DNA of 64,000 nt from Periplaneta americana (Eukaryota; Arthropoda; Insecta; Blattodea; Blattidae), in assembly GCF_040183065.1 (NCBI RefSeq), contig NC_091117.1, forward strand, positions 104,380,501-104,444,500, in the 5' to 3' direction. Shown piece after piece: positions 47,763 to 59,241 of the stretch. Within the stretch, counting starts at the first letter, position 1, and the number at the start of each line of letters is the position of its first letter. The position numbers and the translations under genes are program-made. The notes under the pieces are model-generated. The model made no database searches. It was not told the origin of the DNA and saw nothing but the letters and a program-made list of their open reading frames with translations.

Positions 47763-48171
47763 TCAGTAGACGTGGCTACGCCCGAACGTGACATAGGCGA
47801 GAAGAGGCAGTCGCTGAGTCATGAAGACGGAGAACCACATGCCGAAGTTGAGGATGGGGCGGAAGAGCCAGGCCAGCAGCGCAGTGCAGAGCACCACTTC
47901 GTGCACGAACACTTGATACGACAGCAGGACGCGGCTATACAACGACGCCCGCGCTGCCAGCGGCGCCTCCACGCCCGACAGACGCCTCGCAAAGCCCAGG
48001 AAAGCGTCGTATTGCAGGAAAGGCACCATCACCCACATGGCGTCCAGCAACGACCGCGACATCTGGTCGAAGCCCTCGGCAGGCTGCTTCAGCGCAGGCG
48101 CGAACACCTGCTCCAGCATCTCCGAGCACAGCTGCTGTGTCTCCGCCACGGTCTCCTTGCACAGGTTGAAC
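47763..48171 (-). CDS. mpaB/rubber-oxygenase-domain protein, last coding exon
   Basis: The exon starts after an acceptor (TGTTGCAG|GTTCAACC) at 48172/48171; the first G completes an Arg codon left by the previous exon. It encodes 135 residues: RFNLCKETVAETQQLCSEML, a helical segment with PALKQPAEGFDQMSRSLLDA, MWVMVPFLQYDAFLGFARRL, then FVHEVVLCTALLAWLFRPIL and MWFSVFMTQRLPLLAYVTFG, ending RSHVY with TGA at 47765-47763. The last ~45 residues are hydrophobic and could be membrane-associated. GC content is clearly higher than the surroundings. The family (ER-bound oxygenase mpaB/mpaB'/rubber oxygenase catalytic domain, DUF2236) includes heme oxygenases such as latex-clearing protein; the insect function is unknown to me. 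A long opposite-strand frame here is a shadow. Confidence 0.82.
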
Positions 48172-48589
48172 CTGCAACACAGCACAGCACAGAAGCCTTT
48201 CGGTTCTAACGAGCAATTTCTCTGACAATGAGAACTCCTCCATGGCATAAGATCGGATGAAGGAGGAGGAAAGGTGAGCTGCATTGTCAACTAGAGTCCT
48301 GCTCAACTAGTAAGGAACTGCTTGGTGCTGTAGGCAATATGTAAAGCTCTTCTCTCTTGCTACTACTACTACTATTACTAGAGTCGTTGAGCCGAGCTCG
48401 ACGCATCAGCGGATCATCTCGTCTGTTACACACCGACAGAATTCGCATTGGTGGGACACCGTCGATAGCGCCATCTTTTCCCTTTCCATTTTGATATTAA
48501 ACTCCTATTGGCCGGCTAGGATTTGAAACAATTGACGGAGAGAGAATCGAGGTTTCGTTTTTACGTTTAGTAGGAAAGCACTTTACTTG

Positions 48590-48970
48590 GGAACTCACGG
48601 CCGACCCGCAAGGTTGCTTCGTGGATTAGTGGATCAGTTAACTTCACTCAGAGAATTATGGCCGACGCGGAAGGTTGTTTCGAGAACAAGTGGAATAGTT
48701 AACTTTATTCAGGAATTCCGTCGTGATGTATAAGGTTGTATTTGTATTTATCATGGAGTAGTTAAGTCAAAATTACGAATTTATTTTGGTACTTTGTTAC
48801 ATTTTGCTTACGATATATTTGCTGAGTTGTATATGGAGAGCTTTCGCTAGTGATGATGTCTTGGTTCGTGTATGAGAGATTGCGTGAGGTTTTGTAGTCG
48901 TGGCGAGTTACGTCGTATTGGGAGAGATTGTGTCAGGTTTTGTAATCGTCGCGAATTACGTCGTATTGGT
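48590..48970. repeat. short imperfect tandem duplications in the 4.3-kb intron
   Basis: Two units of ~66 bp (about 48595-48660 and 48661-48726) share CGGAAGGTTG/CGCAAGGTTG and AGTTAACTT blocks. Two 48-bp units follow (about 48873-48920 and 48921-48968), sharing GAGAGATTG, AGGTTTTGTA and TTACGTCGTATTGG. They lie in the intron between the last two exons of the mpaB-like gene. Confidence 0.7.
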
Positions 48971-49329
48971 GGATAGAATGTTACAGATTAGGCGATGTGG
49001 TTTCGCGGTTTGCTTTAGCGTGCGTACAGGCCAGTTACTTTATGGTGACAGCTCTGGCCTGGCGACGCAGTGGTTTGGGCAAGTTCACTGCTTGTTCGAA
49101 GGGGTGTTCATTTTAGTCTTCCCCTGGCTGCGCTAGCGGTCACATCTCGGGAGCGTTAGTGTGGGCGTACAGTCGCGCTAAGGACGTACTACATTGCAAT
49201 TTGTATATTGCAATTTAGTGTGTTTGTTACGTACATTTCATTCAGTTACTTAAATAGTTGTAGTGCTTCTGTTTTGTATTGTTTAGTGTGTAGTATTTAT
49301 TGTCTAGATTCACTGCTATTTTCTGTTTG

Positions 49330-49940
49330 TGAAAATGCTGCCTGTTAGAAGTAGACTGAAAGGTCGGGTATTGCATTCGCAGTCGCGAGAAGTCGTGAGC
49401 AACGTGTAGCGCTATATGAAGATAGCGTCGGAAGAAAAAACTTAATAAATATTGGAAAACTTGTAGCAGAGTTTACCGCTGTGTCTGAGAGCTGTGTTAG
49501 CCAAATAATAAGGGAGACTAAAGACATTGATAATCGGCGAAAAAATCAATTGTGGACAACTTTAATGAAACTGTCATAAGACAAACCATAGCACGAGTTC
49601 TGTATTTCACAGAACAGCGGCCCACACTTAAAAATAAATATATTATTGAAATTGAAAGACTATCGACTTTCAGGAGGTATCTCGACTTTGAGGAAAGTTA
49701 TTATGAAATTAGGATTTTATTAGAAAAAAACACAAAATAATCGCTAAATTCTGGTGGAGCATCACAGCATTAGGGCCAAAAGTTTGCAGTATTTGAGGAG
49801 AATAAAGAAGTACAGGGAAGAAGGCCGCTCCATATTTTACATGGATGATGATGATGATGATGATGATAATGATGATGATGATGATGATGGGAAAGGTAAC
49901 AGTGAAGCACTGATGAACATTACCGGTATTTCCGCATGAG
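49330..49940 (+). pseudogene. Tc1-like transposase N-terminal half, ending in a GAT expansion
   Basis: From about 49333 the frame reads MLPVRSRLKGRVLHSQSREV and, after shifts, NIGKLVAEFTAVSESCVSQI (helix-turn-helix), then pieces LSGGISTLRKVIMKLGF and KKTQNNR, and finally VEHHSIRAKSLQYLRRIKKY REEGRSIFYMD. In relatives this last motif continues as (V/I)YxDETY with the first catalytic Asp. Here the codons after YMD become a (GAT)n run (49844-49889, one AAT interruption) and the DDE domain is missing. Several stops precede it. Sits in the 4.3-kb intron, opposite in direction to the host gene. Confidence 0.65.
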
Positions 49941-49988
49941 TATATTTCATTGTTAATTAGTGATTAACTGTTAAATATAGTGATTCGA

Positions 49989-50200
49989 TTGCTGCTCATT
50001 GTATTTCCACATTAGTGTGTATTAGTGACTATTGTTCCGCACTGCTGCTCATTGTATTTCCACATTAGTGTTTATTAGTGACTATTGTTCCGAACTGCTG
50101 CTCATTGTATTTCCACATTAGTGTTTATTAGTGACTATTGTTCCGCACTGCTGCTCATTGTATTTCCACATTAGTGTTTATTAGTGACTATTGTTCCGGA
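49989..50200 (+). repeat. 52-bp tandem repeat, four units
   Basis: The unit contains GCTGCTCATTGTATTTCCAC, ATTAGTGT and TATTAGTGACTATTGTTCCG and is repeated four times with few differences (TGTGT versus TGTTT; CGCAC versus CGAAC). Very low divergence indicates recent amplification. Located in the 4.3-kb intron. Confidence 0.92.
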
Positions 50201-51575
50201 GTATGAAGTGAACACAGTCACAGGTGCTCAAAATTATGCAGACGCTGCAACGTGAAACTTCATTTCTGAAATGACTGTATTTCCATCCCTCCATTCGCTC
50301 CGGATCGGATCGGTCTCCCTCCCACAGTCGAACCTTCTCCTCTCTCGCGTCGACGAGCTGTCACCATAAAGTAACTGAGCTGTACTAAGATATGCGGATA
50401 TTGTATAGATGCGTCGTATTGAGGTTCCAAGATAGCCTGGCGAATTGTGGTGATTAATGAAAGGTATTGGTTATATCGTAATAAAGTATGTAACGAAATT
50501 GTAGTGATACTGCTTTCTTGATTATTCTAGTACATTGTATTACTTTCTATACGATTCGATTTATAATTCTGAGTACATTGAATTCCAGTTTGTTATTTAA
50601 ATGGGTACGTGAATTCGGAGCCATTGCCGTTCTTTATATATTTCTCTCTCTCTCTCTCTGGTATCAGATTCATTGTGATACTACAGAGATTTATATTATG
50701 TGCAGATTGTAATTAAGAGTCAAGCTTTAGCTAATTATGTATGTGTGTGTGTGACTGTTTCACTTTGCATTATTTTCTGTGAGTTATCGAGTCAATGTGT
50801 TGAATCTATTGGTTAGACTTTAGGTACAACTTTTAAAATCTAATTGGGCATTGAGTAAGAGTTTATAGAAATCGCTGGACATTCATGTTAAGTTTTATAT
50901 GTTGGTTGAGATGTTGTGTGAATGATCCAGCGTGGAATATTTTGTAAGTCATGAACTTAATATTTTGGAACTTGCCAATTAGATTGAATTATGACTTTGA
51001 AAGTATATTGGCCGATTAACAATCAAAGTATCGAGGGTTCTGGACTTTATTTATTGTTGTGTTTGAGATCAGTTTAGTATATTATTTTTCTTTATTCAAC
51101 TTCACATATTCATGTTTTATTCCATCAACTCATTCATGTACTTGTTATTTATTATTTGTTAATTATATTTGTTACCTACTATAAATTCACACTGTTTATT
51201 TTGTAAGTCTTCCACTGCGCACATCCCAATAACCCAATGCACCAACGACATCTGGCGAGTAACAACCCGGTTAGCACTCCATATTAAGAGGAGGTTTTAA
51301 GAGGAGAGGTTTAAATACGCCTCATCGTGCACAATGGTTTTGAAAAATATAAATTATATATAGATATTATTGAACGCCTGGCGCTGTAGTCAGTAGCTAT
51401 ACAAAGCTCAGTGTTCGGTTTTACGAATATTCGAGTTATTTCTCACTCTTTGTGGGTGGACGGCAAAGGTAGACTACATTGAGCCATGCAGGAGTTACAA
51501 GAGCTCTTGCAGGGACGCGATTATCATCCTGTAGGCCCAACATTTAATTGATAATTCTTCCTCTCTCATTACATT
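50201..51575. other. intron sequence without recognised genes
   Basis: Intronic sequence with short (CT)n at 50643-50660 and (TG)n at about 50740-50752. No transposase or RNA features recognised. Confidence 0.5.
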
Positions 51576-51579
51576 CGAT

Positions 51580-51785
51580 CAATGATCCATCGATCCATAC
51601 ATCGACTCACTGATTCATTCATCCGCCAATTGATTGATTCATTAATTCATGGATTCATTTGTTGATTAATTGATTCACTGATTGGTTCATTCATTGATTA
51701 ATTGATTGATTCATTGATTCACTGATTGGTTCATTCATTGATTAATTGATTGATTCATTGATTCATTGATTGGTTCATTCATCTA
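51580..51785. repeat. degenerate TTGATTCA-rich low-complexity tandem repeat
   Basis: Repeated GATTCATT, TTGATTAATTGATT and GGTTCATTCATTGA blocks form a degenerate array. A unit of ~55 bp (ATTGATTCACTGATTGGTTC...) occurs about three times at the right end. Confidence 0.85.
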
Positions 51786-52413
51786 GGTATTACAGTTGCG
51801 TATCGTCAAGAGCAACAACAAATTTTCTTTTTGTTAGCCTAATAACACTCTATCTTTTTTAAAAATATTTATTAATGAAATAATAATGATGCTGCGTAGA
51901 GTAATTAAAAGGCATTATATATTAACAACTACTGTTTCAGAGGTACGCATTTTGAGTTTAAAGTGTAAATGTTACACTAGAATGTATGTACTTATTTGCT
52001 CTTCTATTTAAGTAATTAATTGTAAATTATTCTCTTCTTGCATTTCTTTACACACCAGATTTCATATTATGGATTACACTTATGTCTTTTGTTGTTATCG
52101 GTGTCCACTTGTTCGTTTATGTAAGTTATTAGTTATAAAGATAAGTGAATTAAAGTGTCCAATCAATTTTAGGCCTATATCAAGCAAAAACGGTCTTTCA
52201 ATAAGACAAAGTAAATTTGCTTCAATTGTTACTTCGTTTGTGTACTCAGAAAATGTCAGTTTCATGTATGCTGAAGTGCGCCTGTTGCTCCGTCTAGCCT
52301 GCAAAACATCAGGGGCAACCGGTTGAAATTCGAACATTCGGTCGGATGCACTACCTTCTCGAATGTTCTCTGACAGGTCGAATCTAAACCGGTTCTAAGC
52401 TGTAAGATCTCTA
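51786..52413. other. intron sequence without recognised genes
   Basis: Intronic; no feature recognised before the (ACC)n tract beside exon 52472-52705. Confidence 0.5.
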
Positions 52414-52464
52414 ACCACCACCACCACCACCACCACCACCACCACCACCACCACCACCACCACC
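52414..52464 (-). repeat. (ACC)17 microsatellite directly downstream of a splice donor
   Basis: On the gene's strand this reads (GGT)17 and starts 7 bases after the exon boundary: the donor is AG|GTACGGA followed by the repeat. GGT arrays can form G-rich structures in RNA, so repeat length might influence splicing at this donor (inference). Confidence 0.95.
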
Positions 52465-52471
52465 TCCGTAC

Positions 52472-52705
52472 CTGTCTTCAATTCCCAACATGTAACCAAT
52501 AGTCCTCCAGAAGTGAACGAAGCCTTCCTGCTCTTCGGGAGTCCCCGTGATACCCAGCTTCTCGGGCGCCAGAACCCCGAATCCCATGAATCCGAACTGT
52601 GTGAGCACCATGTCCAGCTGGGAGATGGGGCCGAAGCCGGCTTTGCGCGCCTTCCGGGCGGCGGCACAGTGCCGTGTGCGCACACCCATCAGAGACTTGT
52701 GCGCC
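52472..52705 (-). CDS. mpaB/rubber-oxygenase-domain protein, middle exon
   Basis: A 234-bp exon after the acceptor CGTCGCAG|GGCGCACAAG (52706/52705), ending at donor AG|GTACGG (52472/52471). It encodes RAHKSLMGVRTRHCAAARKA, RKAGFGPISQLDMVLTQFGF, MGFGVLAPEKLGITGTPEEQ and EGFVHFWRTIGYMLGIEDR. The segments ISQ.DM.LTQFGFMGF and FVHFWR.IGYMLGIEDRFNL are the most conserved part of insect members of this family as I know them, including a His that could serve the heme-binding site. Both junctions split an Arg codon as AG|N. The exon is more GC-rich than its introns, which fits a maintained host gene. Confidence 0.88.
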
Positions 52706-53316
52706 CTGCGACGGAGCAAACGTTGGTTACGCAGGAGAGCAAACTAGTACTAACTTTCATAACATTCTTATCACATCAAATAAATGACGAATCTGCATAT
52801 TATGTTCAGTTCATTGTTTGTTATACAAAAAAAAATAAACATAAACAAAAATAAATGAATGAATTAATAGCTAAGTATATGGGCAGATATGTAAGTGGAG
52901 TAGTAAGTTTTCTTTCTTCCTTTGTCGATTTAACCTCCCCTTTTCCGTGTTACATGTCGCTCCGGGTAGAAGAGGGAGAATCAATAAATCGCACACCAGA
53001 CGTCTCACAAGTGAGGACCTCCCTGATCATGGGATTAGCATGGCACAAGGCCACCATAAAGACATTACAGTACAATGACAAGACAATGGATAGACACCCA
53101 GTCCCGTGGACGGAAGGTAAATTCCTTCCATTGCCCGCGCCGGGATCCAATCTCGCACCACTTGGTCGCGTATGTTCACTTCATTGTGTTTATTGTAAGA
53201 TAATTAAATAAAACAATTGGTTGAAATTGTTTACAATTATTGTACAACTAAATAAATGTTGTTCGCATTTTCAGTAAATTACATTTTTATACAGTAAATA
53301 AATAAATACATAAAAT
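52706..53316. other. intron sequence without recognised genes
   Basis: Start of the 10.5-kb intron. No coding similarity recognised. Confidence 0.5.
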
Positions 53317-56000
53317 GTGTGCTCATCTTCACTTTATTCCCTTTATTACACATCAAGCAGATAATGTACTCATCTTCACTTCATCCTCTTTGTTACACAC
53401 CAAGCAGATAATGTGCTCCTCTTCACTTCATCCTCTTTATTACATATCAAGCGGATAATATGTGCTCATCTTCACTTCATCCTCTTTATTACACATCAAG
53501 CGGATAATATGTGCTCATCTTCACTTCATCCTCTTCATTACATATCAAGCGGATAATATGTACTCATCTTCACTTCATCCTCTTTATTACATACCAAGCG
53601 GATAATATGTGCTCATCTTCACTTCATCCTCTTCATTGCATATCAAGCGGGTAATATGTGCTCATCTTCACTTCATCCTCTTCATTGCATATCAAGCGGA
53701 TAATATGTGCTCATCTTCACTTCATCCTCTATATTACACATCAAGTAGATAATATGTCCTCATCTTCACTTCATTCTCTTTATTACACATCAAGTGGATA
53801 CTATGTGCTCATCTTCACTTCATCCTATTTGTTATACATCAAGCAGATATGTGCCCATCTTCATTTCGTCCTCTTTGTTACACATCAAGCGGATAATATG
53901 TGCTCATCTTCACTTCATCTCTTCATTACATATCAAGCGGATAATATGTGCTCATCTTCACTTCATCCTCTTCATTACATATCAAGCGGATAATATGTGC
54001 TCATCTTCACTTCGTCCTCTTCATTACATATCAAGCGGATAATATGTGCTCATCTTCACTTCATCCTCTTTATTACATACCAAGCGGATAATATGTGCTC
54101 ATCTTCACTTCATCCTCTTCATTGCATATCAAGCGAATAATATGTGCTCATCTTCACTTCATCCTCTTTATTATACATCAAGCAGATAATAATATGTGCT
54201 CATCTTCACTTCATTGTCTTTATTACACATCAAGCATATAATGTGCTCATCTTCACTTCATCCACTTTATTACATACCAAGTAGATAATATGTGCTCATC
54301 TTCACTTTATTCTCTTTATTACACATCAAGTGGATAATATGTGCTCATTTTCACTTCATCCTCTTTATTACACATCAAGCAGATATGTGCTCATCTTCAC
54401 TTCGTCCTCTTTATTACACATCAAGCGGATAATATGTGCTCATCTTCACTTCATCCTCTTTATTACACATCAAGCGGATAATATGTGCTCATCTTCACTT
54501 CATTCTCTTCATTACATATCAAGCGGATAATATGTACTCATCTTCACTTCATCCTCTTTATTACATATCAAGCAGATAATATGTGCTCATCTTCACTTCA
54601 TCCTCTTTATTACATATCACGCGGATAATATGTGCTCATCTTCACTTCATCCTCTTTATTACACATCAAGCGGATAATATGTGTTCATCTTCACTTCATC
54701 CTCTTTATTACACATCAAGCGGATAATGTGTGCCCATCTTCACTTCATCCTCTTTATTACACATCAAGCGGATAATATGTGCTCATCTTCACTTCGTCCT
54801 CTTTATTACACATCAAGCGGATAATATGTGCTCATCTTCACTTCATCCTCTTCATTACATATCAAGCGGATAATATGTGCTCATCTTCACTTCATCCTCT
54901 TTATTCCATATCAAGCGGATAATATGTGCTCATCTTCACTTCATCCTTTTCATTACATATTAAGCGGATAATATGTGCTCATCTTCACTTCATCCTCTTC
55001 ATTACATATCAAGCGGATAATATGTGCTCATCTTCACTTCATCCTCTTTATTACATACCAAGCGGATAATATGTGCTCATCTTTACTTCTTCCTCTTCAC
55101 TGCATATCAAGCGGATAATATGTACTCATCTTCACTTCATCCTCTATATTACACATCAAGTAGATAATATGTCCTCATCTTCACTTCATTCTCTTTATTA
55201 CACATCAAGCAGATATGTGCTCATCTCCACTTCGTCCTCTTTATTACACATCAAGCGGATAATATGTGCTCATCTTCACTTCATCCTCTTTATTACACAT
55301 CAAGCGGATAATATGTGCTCATCTTCACTTCATCCTCTTCATTACATATCAAGCGGATAATATGTGCTCATCTTCACTTCATCCTCTTCATTACATATCA
55401 AGCGGATAATATGTGCTCATCTTCACTTCATCCTCTTTATTACATACCAAGCGGATAATATGTGCTCATCTTTACTTCATCCTCTTCATTACATATCAAG
55501 CGGATAATATGTACTCATCTTCACTTCATCCTCTATATTACACATAAAGTAGATAATATGTCCTCATCTTCACTTCATTCTCTTTATTACACATCAAGTG
55601 GAGAATATGTGCTCATCTTCACTTCATCCTCTTTATTATACATCAAGCAGATATGTGCTCATCTTCACTTCGTCCTCTTTATTACACATCAAGCGGATAA
55701 TATGTGCTCATCTTCACTTCATCCTCTTCATTACATATCAAGCGGATAATATGTGCTCATCTTCACTACATTCTCTTTATTGCACATCAAGTGGATAATA
55801 TGTGCTCATCTTCACTTCATCCTTTTTATTACACATCAAGCAGATAATATGTGCCCATCTTAACTTCGTCCTCTTTATTACACATCAAGTAGGTAATATG
55901 TGCTCATCTTCACTTCATCCTCTTTATTACACATCAAGCGGATAATATGTGCTCATCTTCACTTCATCCTCTTTATTACATATCAAACAGGTAATATGTG
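53317..56000. repeat. ~49-bp minisatellite, roughly 55 units
   Basis: Consensus pieces are TATGTGCTCATCTTCACTTC, ATCCTCTTTATTACA and CATCAAGCGGATAA. Unit variants include TTCATTACATATC, GTAGATAATATGTCCTC and a shortened CAGATATGTG form that lacks three bases. The combination with the ATATTACACATC...GTAGATAATATGTCC variant recurs near 53727, 55140 and 55529. The last two are ~389 bp apart, so blocks of about eight units have been duplicated (higher-order structure). 49 is not a multiple of 3, so the frames running through the array are artefacts. Confidence 0.97.
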
Positions 56001-56358
56001 CACACTTCAAGGGTGCTCTTTTTTTATCTCGGCTTAACTCCATAACTATGAAATTGCTTTTGGAGTTCACTTAGCTCCTATAAAGTTTCGTACCGGAACT
56101 TTTCCTGCGATAAAATCTCCTAGCATGGTACTAATCACATAACCTCTTAGTGCCAATATTAAAATGCATCAGAATTATTAACTGCCTGCTTACCATGATT
56201 GTCACTAGCATTATACAAAATGGCCTACATAAAATGTTGTAAGTCAACTTAGTTTCTTTTAAATCTATTAACAAAACTGTCTTTAGATCATAAAGAACAA
56301 ACTGCAATCACTAAATTCAAAACAGGCCATCTTAAAATCATAAAATGTGCACGGGAAA

Positions 56359-57201
56359 AGGGAACCTACAGCATTAATGCACAGAGGTAATAGTCAATCC
56401 GAATAAATTTTGTCAAATAAGTTTTTTGATACATCCAACAGGTTTGAGAATCCGAATATAACGTGTTGCAAAGCTGCAAAGAGATGCGGTGCTCCTTGAG
56501 GTCATTGGTCCGCAGTGGGGGTGAGTGTAACTGCAATCATCCACTCCGCCAGACTTGCGAGAGGAGAATGTAAACAAAAACGTCTCATTAGATACGTTTC
56601 GATCGAATTACTGTCGTTCAAAACGTAAAGTATTCAATGAATTAATTACGCAAATTGTTTGGTTTTAACATTCTTTATTACGCTATAACCTCATTAACTT
56701 AAAATTTAATACCATGAAACTTATTTAACATTCACAGTATCTGTTGATTTCTTTGCATTTTACTTAATTACAAAATAATAAAAAATGTACATTCTTATAA
56801 AACAAAACTATTTCCGTTAAAATCCCATTACATTTAATGTAAACTCAAAATAACATTAATTTATTACATATACACATTCTGTAGCTCAATCTCCATTTAC
56901 GCTATTATCCTTGAAGAAATTAAAAATAAACTAATTTAGAAAAGAAATTAACTTTAAGTAAAGTTAAGTAATATGTATAGTGTTACGTATGTACTGTAAT
57001 TTGATCGAAACTTTTCTGATGAGACTTTTTGCTTATATTCTCCTCTCACAAGTCTTGTGGAGTGGAGTTACACTCACCGTCACTGTGAACCAAAGACCTC
57101 AAGGAGCACTGCTGCGTTACAACACGTTACATCTCGTACTCTAAAAAATTATTGGACTTATTTGACAAAACCTCTGTGAATTAATGTAATAGGTTCCCTT
57201 C
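56359..57201. repeat. inverted-repeat (foldback) element in the 10.5-kb intron
   Basis: Arms 56359-56614 and 56992-57201 are imperfect inverted copies. Examples are GGGAACCTACAGCATTAATG against its counterpart near 57175-57198, GTGCTCCTTGAGGTC against GACCTCAAGGAGCAC (57093-57107), and GAGAGGAGAATGTAA against its complement near 57037. The ~380-bp spacer is AT-rich without coding potential. It is probably a foldback-type non-autonomous element. Confidence 0.8.
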
Positions 57202-57460
57202 TACTCTGTATAAATGGTGTTAAGAAATTCCCTACATAAAATGCAATGGGTATGAAGGTTCTCCTCAACACCTTATGAACTGCATCAGCTACACAAAAGA
57301 AGAACTTTGAAAAATCCAGCTAATATTATAATAGATTACTTAGAAAAATGTAAATTTAGCTACAACCTAAAATAGGCAACAACAATAAAACTAAATGCTA
57401 ATTTTTCCAAACTTATTACATGAGAGAACCTTTAATATTTCGTCATGGAAGAAATTCCTT

Positions 57461-57712
57461 AGTTTTTTTAATTGGTTATTTTACGACGCTTTATCAACTG
57501 CTTAAAGAGATGAAGGTGATAATGCCGGCGAAATGAGTCTAGGGTGCAGCACCGAAAGTTAGCGAGCATTTGCTCTTAATGGGTTGAGGGAAAACCCTAG
57601 AAGAAACCTCAACCAGGTAACTTGTCCCAACCGGGATTTGAACACCGGCCCGCTCGTTTCACGGTTCGGCATAGGCTACTAACCGTTATCCCACAGCGTT
57701 GGACGGCATTCT
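57461..57712 (-). mobile_element. tRNA-derived SINE (family 1), nearly complete
   Basis: On the minus strand a tRNA-like head (about 57708-57620) has an A-box-like GGGATAACGGTTAG and a B-box GTTCAAATC. The body follows: ACCTGGTTGAGGTTTCTTCT, GGGTTTTCCCTCAACCC, AACTTTCGGTGCTG and GCATTATCACCTTCATC, ending AGCGTCGTAAAATAACC. The same body occurs 5'-truncated at 58866-59045. Confidence 0.85.
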
Positions 57713-58716
57713 TTTGGGCCACATTCATGGGACAGAGAAACATCTCTGATATTTTGAATGGAATGATGAATTTTATTTGTATATATTCTTCTGCTCCTTA
57801 ACAAATCGAGTAACTTTCGTGTGAAACATTTTTTTTATTAAAGTGTGATATTAAGAAACTGCAGATTATTTGAAAATAATGTGCACCCCGAGAAAACCCT
57901 AACTGCGACCTTGTCCGCCTGCGAACTCTGGTCGTTTGCGTTACAGTCTGGAGCTGTAAACCGTGCAACTCTTTGTGAACCAGAGAACTTCGGAAAGAAA
58001 GGCAACAATAATATTCTGATCACCGTCTGTTTCAAAGCCACCTAATATCTTAAAAATACCTGATCATGTTGATTGTTGAGCTCTGCAGATAGAGACAGTT
58101 GGACGTAAAAATACACAACAATGTGCTTGTGGACATGCACAGATAAGAAATTACAGTACTCCTATGTGCATTTTCACGTTGGAGTAATTTCTTCGCTGTA
58201 TATTTTCACAAATACGTTCTTGCCCTAAAACACCATTGGAATGTTTATTTTCACATAATAGGCATTTACAGATGGATGCAGCTTGAAAATCTAAATCTGC
58301 GAACATGTGTCTATCCAATGCCCGCCCACTTCACTTGCGTGATTTTGGTTACGCATATTGAAAATAGATGGCAGCACTGTGACCCATTTTTCAAATTGCA
58401 CACCACTTAGACGGACCACGCTGTGCATGATATATCTGTGAAGAGTTATGTCGTGTACTAGAATGAGTGTATGTGTAAGTGTTCGTATAAGCGTAGTGTA
58501 AGGAATGGGTGAGGATGATGATGAAGATGAAGAAGGGAGAAGGGGAGACCCGGTGCTAGCACGTAGCCTACTCCTGTCGAATAACACTCGACAGACGAAT
58601 CACCATCGACAGGAGCCCTCGGCGCTTACACCGCTTTAGAAACAAACGCACAGTGCATCAGTGGTGTATTTTAGGCGACTAGCGAGAACAGAAAGCTATG
58701 ATGCCTGCCTCTATAC
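57713..58716. other. intron sequence without recognised genes
   Basis: Contains a GAT/GAA-rich low-complexity stretch at about 58512-58535. No element boundary was resolved here. Confidence 0.5.
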
Positions 58717-58865
58717 CAGCATTTCTCAAACTTTTCTGAAGTGAGGACAACCTTTTTAAGTCAGAATATTTTCGCGGACCACTTTACTCTTGTTCCCTCC
58801 GAAAGCAAATTTATCATTTTTGTAGCATATTTTAATACCAGTAGGCCTACTTATATTTTAAAATG

Positions 58866-59045
58866 TCCCAGTAGGGGCAAGTTACCTGGTTGAGGTTTTT
58901 TCGGGGTTTTCCCTGAACCCAATACGAGCAAATGCTGGGTAACTTTCGGTGTTGGACTCATTTCACTGCCATTATCACCTTCATTTCATTCAGACGCTAA
59001 ATAACCTGAGATGTTGATACAGCGTCGTAAAATGACCCAATAAAA
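58866..59045 (+). mobile_element. 5'-truncated SINE (family 1)
   Basis: The body matches the SINE at 57461-57712 in reverse orientation: AAGTTACCTGGTTGAGGTTT, GGGGTTTTCCCTGAACCC, AACTTTCGGTGTTGGACTCA, CATTATCACCTTCATTTCAT and CAGCGTCGTAAAATGACCCA. The tRNA-like head is missing. Confidence 0.85.
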
Positions 59046-59241
59046 TATTTTAAAATGGAATTAATTAATTATAATAATTTATTAATTATTTTTTTGTAGC
59101 CAATCACAAGTAACTTATAACAAATTCTGTGCATTGTTGATACATCGCTTCCCTGTTAGCAGTTAGTTGTTTGAAATCCTTCTTATGTGGTACACGCTAG
59201 TAGTTGTCCACGTCTCTATTAAATAGTGCCCATTACAAATA

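Noticed and set aside
47772..48306. Long plus-strand and second minus-strand frames overlapping the last exon of the mpaB-like gene.
   Set aside because: GC-rich shadow frames of the real exon, with no family resemblance and charged low-complexity composition.
52395..52719. Poly-Gly/poly-Val protein tails and a larger protein running through the (ACC)n tract.
   Set aside because: The real exon ends at the donor at 52471; the tails are translations of the microsatellite.
53658..55798. Several 66-111 residue frames rich in HLHFI/SSSLH repeats.
   Set aside because: They are translations of the ~49-bp minisatellite; unit length is not a multiple of three and frames are random.
58291..58587. 98-residue minus-strand frame with a poly-Ser run.
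   Set aside because: The Ser run comes from a GAT/GAA low-complexity tract; I have a vague memory of similar insect predictions but cannot support a gene.
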